A stretch of DNA of 64,000 nucleotides from an uncultured Eubacteriales bacterium (GTDB taxonomy: Bacteria > Bacillota > Clostridia > Oscillospirales > UBA644): NCBI GenBank assembly GCA_934438175.1, contig CAKSBH010000002.1, positions 62,001 to 126,000 of the forward strand, read 5' to 3'. Positions 44,077 to 52,761 of this stretch are shown one piece after another. The position numbers were made by a program, and so were the translations under genes. Position 1 is the stretch's first letter. Each line of letters starts with the position of its first letter. Under the pieces are notes generated by a model, which worked only from the letters and a program-made list of their open reading frames with translations, was not told the DNA's origin and did not search any database.

Positions 44077-44786
44077 CGGAAACAAAAACAAACGTCTGGG
44101 CGAAGATCGGTGCCAAATTGCTTGCGTTTGTCAAGGCAATCGGTCATTTCTTCGTGGATGCGTTTCAGCATCTGCCCTATGCGTTCTACGTTCAGATTCA
44201 CCCCTTTGACGGGTTCTTCCGTCTGAAAGCGGACCCCCGCCATGTCAGCGTTCCCTGTTCCACGTTGCTCTTTGTTCTTTGCGGTCTTTCTGCGGTGATG
44301 CGCAACCGGATGCTGAGCTTTATGTTCCAGAACTCCGTGGAGGGATACTGGGATCCGTTTCTGGATTTTCTTGTTACGGTTCTGCCGTATCTTCTGTGGG
44401 TCATTTCCAACTGGTGCTTCACCTCGCTGATGGACGGAGACGGAAGTTTCCGTGACATCTACTGTGCCACCGGTGTCGCTCTGATCCCGCTGACGATCGT
44501 CAACTTCCTGCAGATTCCGCTGAGCTATATGGTAACGCTTTCCGAAAGCACCATTTACGACTTCCTCGGCGCTTTTGCGTTGGTGTATACGTATCTGATG
44601 CTGTTTGCCGGTATGATGACGACGCATCAGTATTCCGTGGGCAAGAGCATCATCACAACCGTGCTGACCATTGTCGGCATGGCGATGATCGTGTTTATCG
44701 TGCTGCTGATGATCTATCTTGTGCAGCAGATGTACGGATTCGGCGATTCGCTTTACAGCGAGATTGCGTTCCGGTTGAATGAGTGA
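44073..44786 (+). CDS. Yip1-family-like membrane protein
   Basis: A 237-residue protein with about five hydrophobic segments. The N-terminal region HPFDGFFRLKADPR and the first helix after it match the bacterial Yip1-domain pattern, in which the domain follows a short cytoplasmic amphipathic stretch. Its ATG overlaps the stop of the NHL gene (ATGA). The function is unknown; in related operons it lies among sugar transporters and is thought to help their membrane assembly or regulation, but this is not demonstrated. Confidence 0.72.
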   Translation: MTETKTNVWAKIGAKLLAFVKAIGHFFVDAFQHLPYAFYVQIHPFDGFFRLKADPRHVSVPCSTLLFVLCGLSAVMRNRMLSFMFQNSVEGYWDPFLDFLVTVLPYLLWVISNWCFTSLMDGDGSFRDIYCATGVALIPLTIVNFLQIPLSYMVTLSESTIYDFLGAFALVYTYLMLFAGMMTTHQYSVGKSIITTVLTIVGMAMIVFIVLLMIYLVQQMYGFGDSLYSEIAFRLNE

Positions 44787-44802
44787 GAAAGGAGAAGATA
44801 TC

Positions 44803-47778
44803 ATGAAACAGAAAATCACAACGCTTCTCCTGCTTCTCTGCCTTGCCGTTGCTCTGTTTGCCGGATGTTCTGCAAAGAACACGGATCAGGAAATCATCGA
44901 CGGTGCCAAACTGTCGGAGGAAGAGCGTGAGGCATACATTCTGGAGAAGATTGTCGGCTCCGGCAGTATTCTTTCCAGCACGGACTATCAGGCGCTTACC
45001 AAAGCCGAAGGCGAAGCCGACCACATTGACGGAAAATGTCTGGTGTATGAAGACAACAATTTCGCTTTGTATTACAGCTTCAAGGACACCTCCATCTCCG
45101 TCAAGGATAAACGCGGCGCTACGCCGACGTTCTATCATTCCGGCGTCAGCGGTTTTACGACAAACCGTGCGACGGGCGTGGACGACTATTTCTCCAACAT
45201 CGTGGTTGAGGCATACGACGCTTCCAACAAGAAGTATGAGTTTGCGTCTCTTGCCAACTGTGTGGACGGCGACGAAGAGGGCCGTTATCGCAAGTTTGTA
45301 AAGATGGGGGACGGCTGGTTCCGCATTGTTTACACCATCGGCAACGATGCCGATAAGCAGCTGGCTCCGCCTGCGTTGCGCAAAGAAACGTTTGACGGCT
45401 TTGTTACCAAGCTGTATTCGCTGATGGCGCAGGCCACGGCGGAAGGCGATTCTCAGATGGCTTATAAATACAAGCAGATGATTTCCGACCTTGCCACCAA
45501 CTATCAGGGTCTCGGTCCGGAGAAGGAAGAATATCGTCTGGATGCCAGTGAAGAAACGTCCGGCATGAAGTGGACGATTTACGAACTTTCCCGCGATATG
45601 TCGGAATTGTATGCCCGGACCTATCCGCTGGTTACCGTTCGCCCCATGTATGTTCTGCGTTCCGGAACCACCATGGTTCAGAAGAGCAACATCAAGGCGG
45701 CGATGGAAGCGGTCGGATTTACGGTGGATGACCTGAAGAAGGAGTTGGACGCCGTTGAATACAGCGGACCTGCCCGCGCAGTTCTTTACGTCATTCCCGT
45801 GGACATCAAAATCAACGAAGACGGCGTTTCGTTTGAAGTGGATTCTTCGCTGATTCTCGGTCCGAAAGAGCAGAAGCTGTACCGCATTTCGCTGTTTCCG
45901 TATTTCGGGGCAGAAAATGCCGATGACAGCAATGAATACGTAATTTTCCCGGACGGCTCCGGTTCGTATATGGCGCAGACCGGTTCTCTTTATCCCGCGA
46001 CACAGCGGCAGAGAATTTACGGAACCGACAGCACGTTTTCCGAACGAATCCTTTCCGAGATAACGGCTCCCGCCCTGTCCGGTTATTTCGTATACAACCG
46101 CGGAGAGGACGGCGGCTTCCTTGCCACGCTGGACAACGGTGCCGGACATGCGTTTGTCCGCGCAACGAACGGACAGCTCGGCAAGCTCGAAACCTGTTCG
46201 ACCGCATGTTTTGAGTTGATTTACATTGAGCGGGACTTCCGCACCTACGAAAAGGAAAAAGGTCAGGCGGAGAATCTGGAAGGGGATGTCGATGCCGATT
46301 CTTCCAAAGCCAAATCGGATAAGGTCAAAGCGTCGGGCGTTATCACCTCGAAATACCGTCTGGATACGGTGTTCCGGACCCGCTATGTTTTTGATGTGAT
46401 CTCGGAGCAGACCGGCGAGGACTTTGTGCAGAAGACCTATGCCGAATACGCAAAGCAGTACCGGAAGCATCTCCAGAATGCCGGGAAATTCCCCACGGAA
46501 AAACTGCAAAGCGATTCGCTGATGTTTTATCTGGACCTTCTCGGAGCTGTGGATGTGACCGAAAACATCGCCGGCTTCCCGGTCACGCGCAAGAAGGCGC
46601 TGACCTCGTATGAGCAGGCGGGCAAGATCGTGGATGAACTTCTGGCAGAAGGCATGGACGGCAGCTCGATGGTTTTGCGGTATCTGTCCTGGTCAAACGA
46701 CGGGCTGTACAATTCCGTTTCCGACAGTGTGCGGTTGATGCGTGAAATGGGTTCACAGGATCAGCTGAAAGCGTTGATTGCCAAACTGGACGCGGAGCAG
46801 ATCGGCTTCTTCCCGTCCGCCGATTTTCTGACGGTCGGTGCCGATGCCCTGAACGATGCGTTCAATGCCACCGAGGATGCTGCCCGGCGTTTGGATATGT
46901 CCATCGCCCGCATTGGCTTCCGCGATCCGGCTGACGGCACGTATATGTGGAGTTACCAGAAGCTGCTTTCTCCTGCCGCTTCGCTGCGGTACTCGGAATC
47001 TTACCGCGCCAGCTATGAAAAAACGGTTGGCATCAAAAACATTGCGCTTGCCGGGTTCGGGGAACTGTTGAACTCCGATTACCGGAACACCGACGTGTAT
47101 ACCCGTGTCCGGGCTCAGGAAGTTCAGGAGCAGATTCTCAAAACGTACTGGGAAAACGGCTACAAGATTATGGCACAGGTCGGCAACGACTATGTCTGGA
47201 AATACGCTTCCTATATCACGGACGTTCCGGTTGGCGGAAGCGGAAACCTCAGCACGTCGTATCCGGTTCCGTTTATTCAGATGGTTCTGCACGGCTACAT
47301 TGATTATTGCACGGCTCCGCTGAACGAAAGCGCCGATTATACAACGGCGTTGCTGACGCTTCTGGAAACCGGAAGCGGTGTTCACTTCCGATGGGATTAT
47401 GCCGAAGACAGCATATATCAGGATACGGATTTCAACGGATTCTACTATTCTCTCAACTACAACAACTCGCTGGAAAATGCGGTGCGGTTGTACAAGGAAG
47501 CGGCGTCCATCCTGAACCGGGTTGCCTCTTCCGAGATCGTGGGTCACGAAAAGCTGAAGGCGAATGTCCGCAGCTCCTACATCGGAGATATTGAGGAATA
47601 TCCGCAGTTCTCGCTTGTTGCGACCGACGGGGTCTATCAGACCACTTATGAAAACGGATTGCAGATCATTGTCAACTACAATCCTTACGACATTGAATTG
47701 GAAGATGAGGCACGCACGACGGTTGCCGCCTATTCTTACATTTACAGAGAGGGGGAGGAAGGCACATGGCAAAAGTAG
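44803..47778 (+). CDS. DUF5696-type lipoprotein, possible glycoside hydrolase
   Basis: A 991-residue extracellular lipoprotein: signal peptide with lipobox LFAGC (Cys22). The first 550 residues look beta-rich (repeated strand-turn segments such as FALYYSFKDTSISVKDKRG). The last 400 look like a TIM-barrel enzyme: AGKIVDELLAEGMDGSSMVLRY, then MSIARIGFRDPADGTYM and GYKIMAQVGNDYVWKYASYITDVPVGG, ending in a beta domain. The order and the fold resemble the DUF5696 group of putative glycoside hydrolases. I cannot assign catalytic residues. Start ATG 44803 follows AGAAAGGAG and precedes the signal peptide; an in-frame ATG at 44779 would give an extra eight residues before it. It overlaps the next gene by 13 bases. 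Confidence 0.75.
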   Translation: MKQKITTLLLLLCLAVALFAGCSAKNTDQEIIDGAKLSEEEREAYILEKIVGSGSILSSTDYQALTKAEGEADHIDGKCLVYEDNNFALYYSFKDTSISVKDKRGATPTFYHSGVSGFTTNRATGVDDYFSNIVVEAYDASNKKYEFASLANCVDGDEEGRYRKFVKMGDGWFRIVYTIGNDADKQLAPPALRKETFDGFVTKLYSLMAQATAEGDSQMAYKYKQMISDLATNYQGLGPEKEEYRLDASEETSGMKWTIYELSRDMSELYARTYPLVTVRPMYVLRSGTTMVQKSNIKAAMEAVGFTVDDLKKELDAVEYSGPARAVLYVIPVDIKINEDGVSFEVDSSLILGPKEQKLYRISLFPYFGAENADDSNEYVIFPDGSGSYMAQTGSLYPATQRQRIYGTDSTFSERILSEITAPALSGYFVYNRGEDGGFLATLDNGAGHAFVRATNGQLGKLETCSTACFELIYIERDFRTYEKEKGQAENLEGDVDADSSKAKSDKVKASGVITSKYRLDTVFRTRYVFDVISEQTGEDFVQKTYAEYAKQYRKHLQNAGKFPTEKLQSDSLMFYLDLLGAVDVTENIAGFPVTRKKALTSYEQAGKIVDELLAEGMDGSSMVLRYLSWSNDGLYNSVSDSVRLMREMGSQDQLKALIAKLDAEQIGFFPSADFLTVGADALNDAFNATEDAARRLDMSIARIGFRDPADGTYMWSYQKLLSPAASLRYSESYRASYEKTVGIKNIALAGFGELLNSDYRNTDVYTRVRAQEVQEQILKTYWENGYKIMAQVGNDYVWKYASYITDVPVGGSGNLSTSYPVPFIQMVLHGYIDYCTAPLNESADYTTALLTLLETGSGVHFRWDYAEDSIYQDTDFNGFYYSLNYNNSLENAVRLYKEAASILNRVASSEIVGHEKLKANVRSSYIGDIEEYPQFSLVATDGVYQTTYENGLQIIVNYNPYDIELEDEARTTVAAYSYIYREGEEGTWQK

Positions 47779-48701
47779 TGATTGAAAAGAAAATGCCGAA
47801 GCCGAAGCATTCGCTGGAGCGCAAACTCAGTTTTTACGGCTATTTCTTTGTCGCGCCTATCATCATCGGGTTTGCCTGCCTGTACATCCCGGTTCTGGTT
47901 CAATCCGTTATCTATGCATTCAGTTCGCTCAGTTATGAAAATGCTTCGCTGCAACTGGCGCCGGTCGGTTTTCAGAACTTTCTGACGGCGATTTCGGAAG
48001 ACCGGGGGGAATTCCTCCGTGTTCTGCTGAAATCCACCGTTGCGCTTCTTCCGCAGATCATCATTGTGCTTCTGTTTGCGTTCTTTATGGCGAATCTGCT
48101 GAACCAGCAGTTCCGGGGAAGAACGGTTGTCCGTGTCATCTTCTTCCTGCCGGTCATTATGTCTACCGGTATCATGGCATACGTTGAGAAGCTGTCTTCC
48201 ATGGTGGATTCCTACACCTCGCAAAGCAAACTGGATGTCGGAAACGACAACGGGTTCAAATTTACCATGCTGGGATCGCTTCTGACCAACGCGCTGGATA
48301 ATGAGGAGTTGTCCTCCCTGATTATGGACGCCATCACCGGCATCTACGGTGTGATTACATCGGCAGGTGTGCAGATGCTGGTGTTCCTGTCCGGACTGCA
48401 GTCCATTTCCACCAATATGTACGAGGCAGCCAAGGTGGAAGGCGCAACCGGTTGGGAGACCTTCTGGAAGATCTCGTTCCCGATGATCAGCCCGCTGATT
48501 CTTGTCAACCTGATCTATACGGTAATCGACCTGTTCCTCGGCACCAACAACGAAGCCATTCAGTACATCAACGATGCGCTGGGCTCTTTTGAAAACTATA
48601 CCAAGGCGTCTGCGCTTTCGTGGATGTATACCATTGTTATCCTTCTGTTTGTGGGCATTGTCTTCCTCCTGGTTCGCAAACTGATTGTATATCAGGATTA
48701 A
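47766..48701 (+). CDS. Sugar ABC transporter permease, MalF/UgpA type (pair 2)
   Basis: A 311-residue permease with a GAGGGGGAGG ribosome site inside the end of the previous gene. The N-terminus is charged (MAKVVIEKKMPKPKHSLERK) before helix 1 (LSFYGYFFVAPIIIGFACLY). The EAA motif is EAAKVEGATGWETFWKISFPMISP. It differs from the first-pair permease in length, sequence and in an insertion of about 30 residues (SSMVDSYTSQSKLDVGNDNG) between helices 3 and 4. Confidence 0.9.
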   Translation: MAKVVIEKKMPKPKHSLERKLSFYGYFFVAPIIIGFACLYIPVLVQSVIYAFSSLSYENASLQLAPVGFQNFLTAISEDRGEFLRVLLKSTVALLPQIIIVLLFAFFMANLLNQQFRGRTVVRVIFFLPVIMSTGIMAYVEKLSSMVDSYTSQSKLDVGNDNGFKFTMLGSLLTNALDNEELSSLIMDAITGIYGVITSAGVQMLVFLSGLQSISTNMYEAAKVEGATGWETFWKISFPMISPLILVNLIYTVIDLFLGTNNEAIQYINDALGSFENYTKASALSWMYTIVILLFVGIVFLLVRKLIVYQD

Positions 48702-48714
48702 GGAGGGAATGAAC

Positions 48715-49698
48715 GTGAAAACTCCTCAGTATGAATCGGAGATCAAACAGCCCAAGAAAAATACGATTTTTCAGCGGTTTGTTGACGCTGTCACGTTTAA
48801 GAAACTGCGCACCATGGACTGGAAGTCCTGGGCACGGCGGAATCTGAACTGGCGTGGCGTCGGAAAATTCCTGTGGATCGTCTGCCGGACGGTGCTTCTG
48901 GTGGGGCTTTGCTTCCTCATTCTGTATCCGTTTGTGGTGAAAGCCATCGTTTCGTTCATGAGTCTGAACGACCTGACGGACAGTACGGTTATGTTCATTC
49001 CCCGTGAGGGATCCACCTACTTCTTCTCCAAGGCGTTTTACAGCTTGAACTACTGGAAATCTTTGGGAAACACGGCACTGCTTTCGGTCTGTGTTGCGCT
49101 TCTGCAGGTTTTCATTTCGGCGGTTGTCGGCTACGGATTCGCCCGGTTTAAGTTTGTGGGGAAGAACTTTCTGTTCTTCATGGTCATTCTTTCGCTGATT
49201 GTTCCGGCGCAGACCATCATTTTGCCGTTGTACTTCTCGTTCTCGTCCCTCGGCATGATCAACACCCTGTGGCCGGTCATTATCATCACCGCGTGCGGTC
49301 TTGGTCTGAAAAGCGGTATGTACATTTATATGATGCGTCAGTTCTTCCGTGGATTCCCGAAATCTCTTGAAGAATCCGCATACATTGACGGTGCCGGTCC
49401 GTTCCGTACGTTTCTGACCATCGCCCTGCCCAACGCGACGAACATGATTATCACCATCTTCCTGTTCTCGTTTACCTGGCAGTGGACCGATACCACCTAC
49501 AACAACATGCTGATGCCCAACGTCAAGCTTCTGGCAACGGTTCTTCCGACCGTTTCCGGAGGAATTGAAGACGTGGAACAGGCGCAGGCGTTGTTGGATA
49601 CGGCGTCCCTTTTGGTGGTTTTGCCGTTGCTGATTATCTTCCTTGTGATGCAGCGGTATTTCGTGCAGTCCATTGAACGCAGCGGTCTTGTTGAATAA
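48715..49698 (+). CDS. Sugar ABC transporter permease, MalG type (pair 2)
   Basis: A 327-residue partner permease. I prefer the GTG at 48715, eight bases after AGGAGG; an ATG at 48709 leaves only two bases between the ribosome site and the start. A basic N-terminal extension precedes the first helix. The EAA motif is ESAYIDGAGPFRTFLTIALPNATN. Last gene of the operon; the terminator follows directly. Confidence 0.9.
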   Translation: MKTPQYESEIKQPKKNTIFQRFVDAVTFKKLRTMDWKSWARRNLNWRGVGKFLWIVCRTVLLVGLCFLILYPFVVKAIVSFMSLNDLTDSTVMFIPREGSTYFFSKAFYSLNYWKSLGNTALLSVCVALLQVFISAVVGYGFARFKFVGKNFLFFMVILSLIVPAQTIILPLYFSFSSLGMINTLWPVIIITACGLGLKSGMYIYMMRQFFRGFPKSLEESAYIDGAGPFRTFLTIALPNATNMIITIFLFSFTWQWTDTTYNNMLMPNVKLLATVLPTVSGGIEDVEQAQALLDTASLLVVLPLLIIFLVMQRYFVQSIERSGLVE

Positions 49699-49701
49699 GC
49701 C

Positions 49702-49736
49702 AAAAAGTGCGCCCGAAAAAATCGGGCGCGCTTTTG
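49702..49736 (+). terminator. Terminator of the carbohydrate-uptake operon
   Basis: AAAAGTGCGCCCGA and TCGGGCGCGCTTTT form a 14-base stem with a short A-rich loop and one G-T pair. The U-tail after the stem is short. Confidence 0.75.
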
Positions 49737-49756
49737 TAAAGAAAGGAAAAAATAAG

Positions 49757-50140
49757 ATGAAGAAACTTTTGCAAAAAGGTCTTTTACTGGCTTTGTTTCT
49801 CGGATGCCTTTCCACGCTGTTTCTTACATGGTTTGACGCTTCCGGCGTTCAAACGATAGACGGGCTGAATATTCTTACCAAAAATCTTTTTCTCTCCGTT
49901 CTGATTTGCGGACTGTACGGCATCGGCGTTCTTTTCTTTGAAAAAGCACCGAAAACGATGTTTTGTCTCGGACTGTCCTCGCTTTCCATGCTGTTTGCGC
50001 TGTATGTTTCCCGCTTTGAGTCGTACGGACGCTTCGGCAACCGATGCGCCGGCCCGTATCTCGGAATTTCCGCCGTTTTCCTTACCGGAATCGTTTACGT
50101 TTTAACAACCCGCCGGTTGGCTTCAACCGAAAAACAGTAA
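49757..50140 (+). CDS. Small four-helix membrane protein, unknown function
   Basis: A 127-residue protein with four hydrophobic segments (LLLALFLGCLSTLFLTWF, NLFLSVLICGLYGIGVLFF, MFCLGLSSLSMLFALYV, GISAVFLTGIVYVL) and short loops. ATG 49757 has a GAAAGGAAA site nine bases before it. It lies 20 bases after the uptake operon terminator, so it may be read at low level from that operon. I see no family. It could be a transporter fragment or an accessory protein. Confidence 0.7.
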   Translation: MKKLLQKGLLLALFLGCLSTLFLTWFDASGVQTIDGLNILTKNLFLSVLICGLYGIGVLFFEKAPKTMFCLGLSSLSMLFALYVSRFESYGRFGNRCAGPYLGISAVFLTGIVYVLTTRRLASTEKQ

Positions 50141-50178
50141 AAGAGAGACCCGCGCATACGCGGGTCTCTCTTTTACTC
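50137..50178. terminator. Bidirectional terminator with a perfect 19-base stem
   Basis: Two 19-base arms (50137-50155 and 50160-50178) enclose a CATA loop and are fully complementary; they run from A-rich at the edges to GC-rich at the base. Both strands have a T-rich 3' arm, so it ends the small membrane gene on the plus strand and the protease gene on the minus strand. Confidence 0.9.
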
Positions 50179-51622
50179 AATAGTCCAGATCCAGGGAGGA
50201 CTTCAGGGTAAGTTTCAGAGGAATTTCTTTGCCGTCGCGGATGATGGTGAGATCAACGGAGTCGCCGGCATTTTTGGAAGACAGGTAGGCAATCATCTGA
50301 TTGATGGAGGTCATACGGGTTCCGTCCGCGTAGGTGATGATGTCTCCTACCTGTACGCCGGAGGATTCTGCGGAACCGCCCTGCGTCAACCCCGCAACGT
50401 AAATCCCGGCAATCGGGGTCTGAACCGTCTGCCCGGTAATGCCGATCATCGGACGGTTTACCTTATGATGCGCAATCAGATCTGCGGCGTACCGCATCGC
50501 ATCGTTGGAAACAATGGCAAAGCCCATGTTCTCATAACCGCCGGCCGTGGAGGTCTTGATGGAGTTGATGCCGATAAGCTGTCCGAACCGGTTGAACAGC
50601 GGTCCTCCGGAGTTGCCGCTGTTGATGGCGGCATCGTGCTGAATAACGTTCAGCGTCCGTCCCAGCTGGGAGAAATTGAACTGATTCCGCACGGCGCTGA
50701 CAATTCCTTTTGTTGCGGTCTGGAAATAGCTTTCACTCAGCGGCGTTCCGACTGCCACGACTTCTTCACCCGGAACGACCTTGGAAGAATCTCCGATGGT
50801 AGCGGCGGTGAATGTGCCGGAAATTTTGATGACGGCGATGTCGGAAGAGGAATCGGCGTACACTTCGGTTGACGTATGGCGGACGCCGTCGTTGGTGACG
50901 ATGGTGACGTTTTGCGCCGTTTTTGCCAATCCGTCTTCTCCCCGGGTCTGGACGACGTGCGCGCAGGTGATGAGCCAGCCGTCTTCGGAGATGATGACCC
51001 CGCTGCCGGAGCTGCTTTCCGCCTGCACATAAACAACCGAGGGCAGAACCGCTTCAATCAGGGCAGCCGCGTCCAGCGAGCCGTCTTCTTTGTTTGTGTA
51101 GGAATAATCCGGGGTTTCACCCTGCTGAATGACAACGGATACGCCGGCACCGGACGTCTTGAGCCGTGCGATCTCCGATCTTAGAACCGAGATGTTTGCC
51201 AAACTGACGAAAACCGCCAGCATCAGAACACAGCACAATACAAGGTTGACAACCGAAAGCGGCTGAAGTTTTTTGCGATTCGGATGCGCTTCCGCGGAAT
51301 CTCTTTTCGGAACAGCCGGTTCCTCTGCCGGGGGCTGTGCGTTCTGCCGGGTATGTGCATTTTCTGCCGTTGCTTCGTCCGGAACATCCTCCCGCACCTC
51401 TTGCGGGGTATTCTCCTGCGCTTTTTCGGGAAGACCCAGAAGCGATGCTTCCGTGACATGCAGTGCGTCGGCAAGTGCTTGGATCTGAGGGCGTGTAAGG
51501 GGAACAAAACCGTCTTCGATGTCCCGGATCTCCTGCTCGGAACAGCCGACGGTCCGGGCAAGCTGTGCCTGCGTCATGCCGCACGCCACGCGTGCGTTGC
51601 GGATACGTGTCTGAATTTCCAT
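50177..51622 (-). CDS. XRE-type HTH / transmembrane / HtrA-like serine protease / PDZ fusion
   Basis: A 481-residue protein with an unusual order of parts. Residues 5-60 are an XRE-type helix-turn-helix (GMTQAQLARTVGCSEQEIRDIEDG). A charged proline-rich linker follows, then one membrane helix (residues 124-142), which places the rest outside the cell. The protease domain has the catalytic triad H222 (ITCAHVV), D261 (SSDIAVI) and S338 (NSGNSGGP), the DegP/HtrA pattern; a PDZ domain lies at about 385-475 (GIYVAGLTQGGSAESSGVQVGDIITYADG). Ordinary HtrA proteins lack a DNA-binding domain. The start follows GAAGGAGGG. The HTH may bind DNA or act as a protein-docking unit, as in RodZ. Confidence 0.88.
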   Translation of the reverse strand: MEIQTRIRNARVACGMTQAQLARTVGCSEQEIRDIEDGFVPLTRPQIQALADALHVTEASLLGLPEKAQENTPQEVREDVPDEATAENAHTRQNAQPPAEEPAVPKRDSAEAHPNRKKLQPLSVVNLVLCCVLMLAVFVSLANISVLRSEIARLKTSGAGVSVVIQQGETPDYSYTNKEDGSLDAAALIEAVLPSVVYVQAESSSGSGVIISEDGWLITCAHVVQTRGEDGLAKTAQNVTIVTNDGVRHTSTEVYADSSSDIAVIKISGTFTAATIGDSSKVVPGEEVVAVGTPLSESYFQTATKGIVSAVRNQFNFSQLGRTLNVIQHDAAINSGNSGGPLFNRFGQLIGINSIKTSTAGGYENMGFAIVSNDAMRYAADLIAHHKVNRPMIGITGQTVQTPIAGIYVAGLTQGGSAESSGVQVGDIITYADGTRMTSINQMIAYLSSKNAGDSVDLTIIRDGKEIPLKLTLKSSLDLDY

Positions 51623-51703
51623 AAAATGAAATCCCTCCTTCAGGAATCAATGGATCAATATAAAAAAAGTATACCCGTTTTGTTTGTATTTCGTTTGACG
51701 TAC

Positions 51704-52294
51704 TTACGGCAGATTTTCGGGGTTCTTGCGATATTCTTTTGCCAAAAGGGAAAAGACCCGGATGTTGGTGTAGATTCCCCGGATGCGCAGATGCTCCCGC
51801 ATTGTTCCCTCGTAAACCATGCCCAGCCGACGAATCAGGGCCTCCGATGTCTCGTTCTCTTCGGCGCACAGGCAAGTGATGCGATTCAGCCCAAGCGTTT
51901 CAAACGAAAAGCCGAGGACTCTCCGCGCCGCTTCCGAAGCGTAGCCGTTGTGCCAGTATTCCTCTCCCAGCCAGAAGCCCATTTCCGCCTCCCGGTTCGT
52001 TTCGGAAATGTCGTGCAGGTTGATAACGCCGAGAACCTTCCCGTCGTTTTTCCTCTGAAGAATCCACGTTGTTCCGCAGCGGTTGTCAAGCCGGTCAATC
52101 AGATCGTTGACAAAGCCGAAGGTCTCGGCAGGGGATGCGTGCGGATACCACATTTCATAGCGGCACACGTTTTTGTTTTTCATGCAAAGGTAAAGATCGT
52201 CGGTATCGGTCAGATACGGACGACGCAGAAGCAGACGCCTGGTTTCCAATTGCGGAAACGGATGAAACTGACGCAGGATTGGCTTTTCGGACAT
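51704..52294 (-). CDS. GNAT-family N-acetyltransferase (RimJ/RimL-like)
   Basis: A 196-residue acetyltransferase that moves the acetyl group from acetyl-CoA to an amine. The N-terminal LETRRLLLRRPYLTDTDDLY and the acetyl-CoA-binding region EMGFWLGEEYWHNGYASEAARRVLGFSFETLGLNRI are the RimJ/RimL/YdaF-type pattern. The substrate (often a ribosomal-protein N-terminus or an antibiotic) cannot be read off. Own promoter TTTACA/TAAAAT; it may run on into the protease gene 81 bases downstream. Confidence 0.88.
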   Translation of the reverse strand: MSEKPILRQFHPFPQLETRRLLLRRPYLTDTDDLYLCMKNKNVCRYEMWYPHASPAETFGFVNDLIDRLDNRCGTTWILQRKNDGKVLGVINLHDISETNREAEMGFWLGEEYWHNGYASEAARRVLGFSFETLGLNRITCLCAEENETSEALIRRLGMVYEGTMREHLRIRGIYTNIRVFSLLAKEYRKNPENLP

Positions 52295-52332
52295 CCCGTT
52301 TCCCTCACTTTCCGTTCTTTTGAGACGGTTTC

Positions 52333-52361
52333 ATTTTACCACATTCTCCGGCGGTTGTAAA
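52333..52361 (-). promoter_or_regulatory. Promoter of the GNAT gene
   Basis: On the minus strand TTTACA (52361-52356), 17 bases, TAAAAT (52338-52333), about 40 bases before the ATG. Confidence 0.75.
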
Positions 52362-52383
52362 CAGAAATTTCAAAATAAAGCCC

Positions 52384-52412
52384 TTGAAAAAAGCACGGGA
52401 ATGCAGTATAAT
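52384..52412 (+). promoter_or_regulatory. Promoter of the small anchored protein and esterase genes
   Basis: TTGAAA (52384-52389), 17 bases, TATAAT (52407-52412), 28 bases before the ATG at 52441. It diverges from the GNAT promoter. Confidence 0.85.
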
Positions 52413-52440
52413 GATAGCGGGGAAAGGGGAGATTGTCGGC

Positions 52441-52746
52441 ATGCGGAAGAAAACGGAATGGATTCTTTGCTGCGGCATTGTGGTTCTTTCCGTTGCCGCT
52501 TTGGTCGGGCTGGCGTATTTCCGCTCTCTGCCCGTGCTTTCCGGTTCACCGGACACCGCGGATCCTCCCGTGAACTCCTCGGGAGCAGAGCCGGAGACGG
52601 TCTATGTTACACCATCCGGATCCCGTTATCACACCTCGCAGGACTGCCCTTCGCTTGCCCGTTCGGAAACCGTGCTGGAAACGACGGAGGAGGCAGCCGC
52701 GGCGCAGGGGTTGACCCCGTGTTCCCGCTGCAAGAAAACAAAATGA
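52441..52746 (+). CDS. Small membrane-anchored protein with C-terminal cysteine motif
   Basis: A 101-residue protein: one N-terminal membrane helix (WILCCGIVVLSVAALVGLAY), a serine/proline-rich stalk, and a C-terminal module GSRYHTSQDCPSLARS...GLTPCSRCKK. This H-x(5)-C...C-x-x-C arrangement is seen as a short tail in several nuclease- and envelope-related proteins of Bacillota and may bind a metal. Function unknown. ATG 52441 follows AAAGGGGAG. The esterase gene follows after 15 bases. Confidence 0.75.
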   Translation: MRKKTEWILCCGIVVLSVAALVGLAYFRSLPVLSGSPDTADPPVNSSGAEPETVYVTPSGSRYHTSQDCPSLARSETVLETTEEAAAAQGLTPCSRCKKTK

Positions 52747-52761
52747 GAGGGGGATTTTCCT

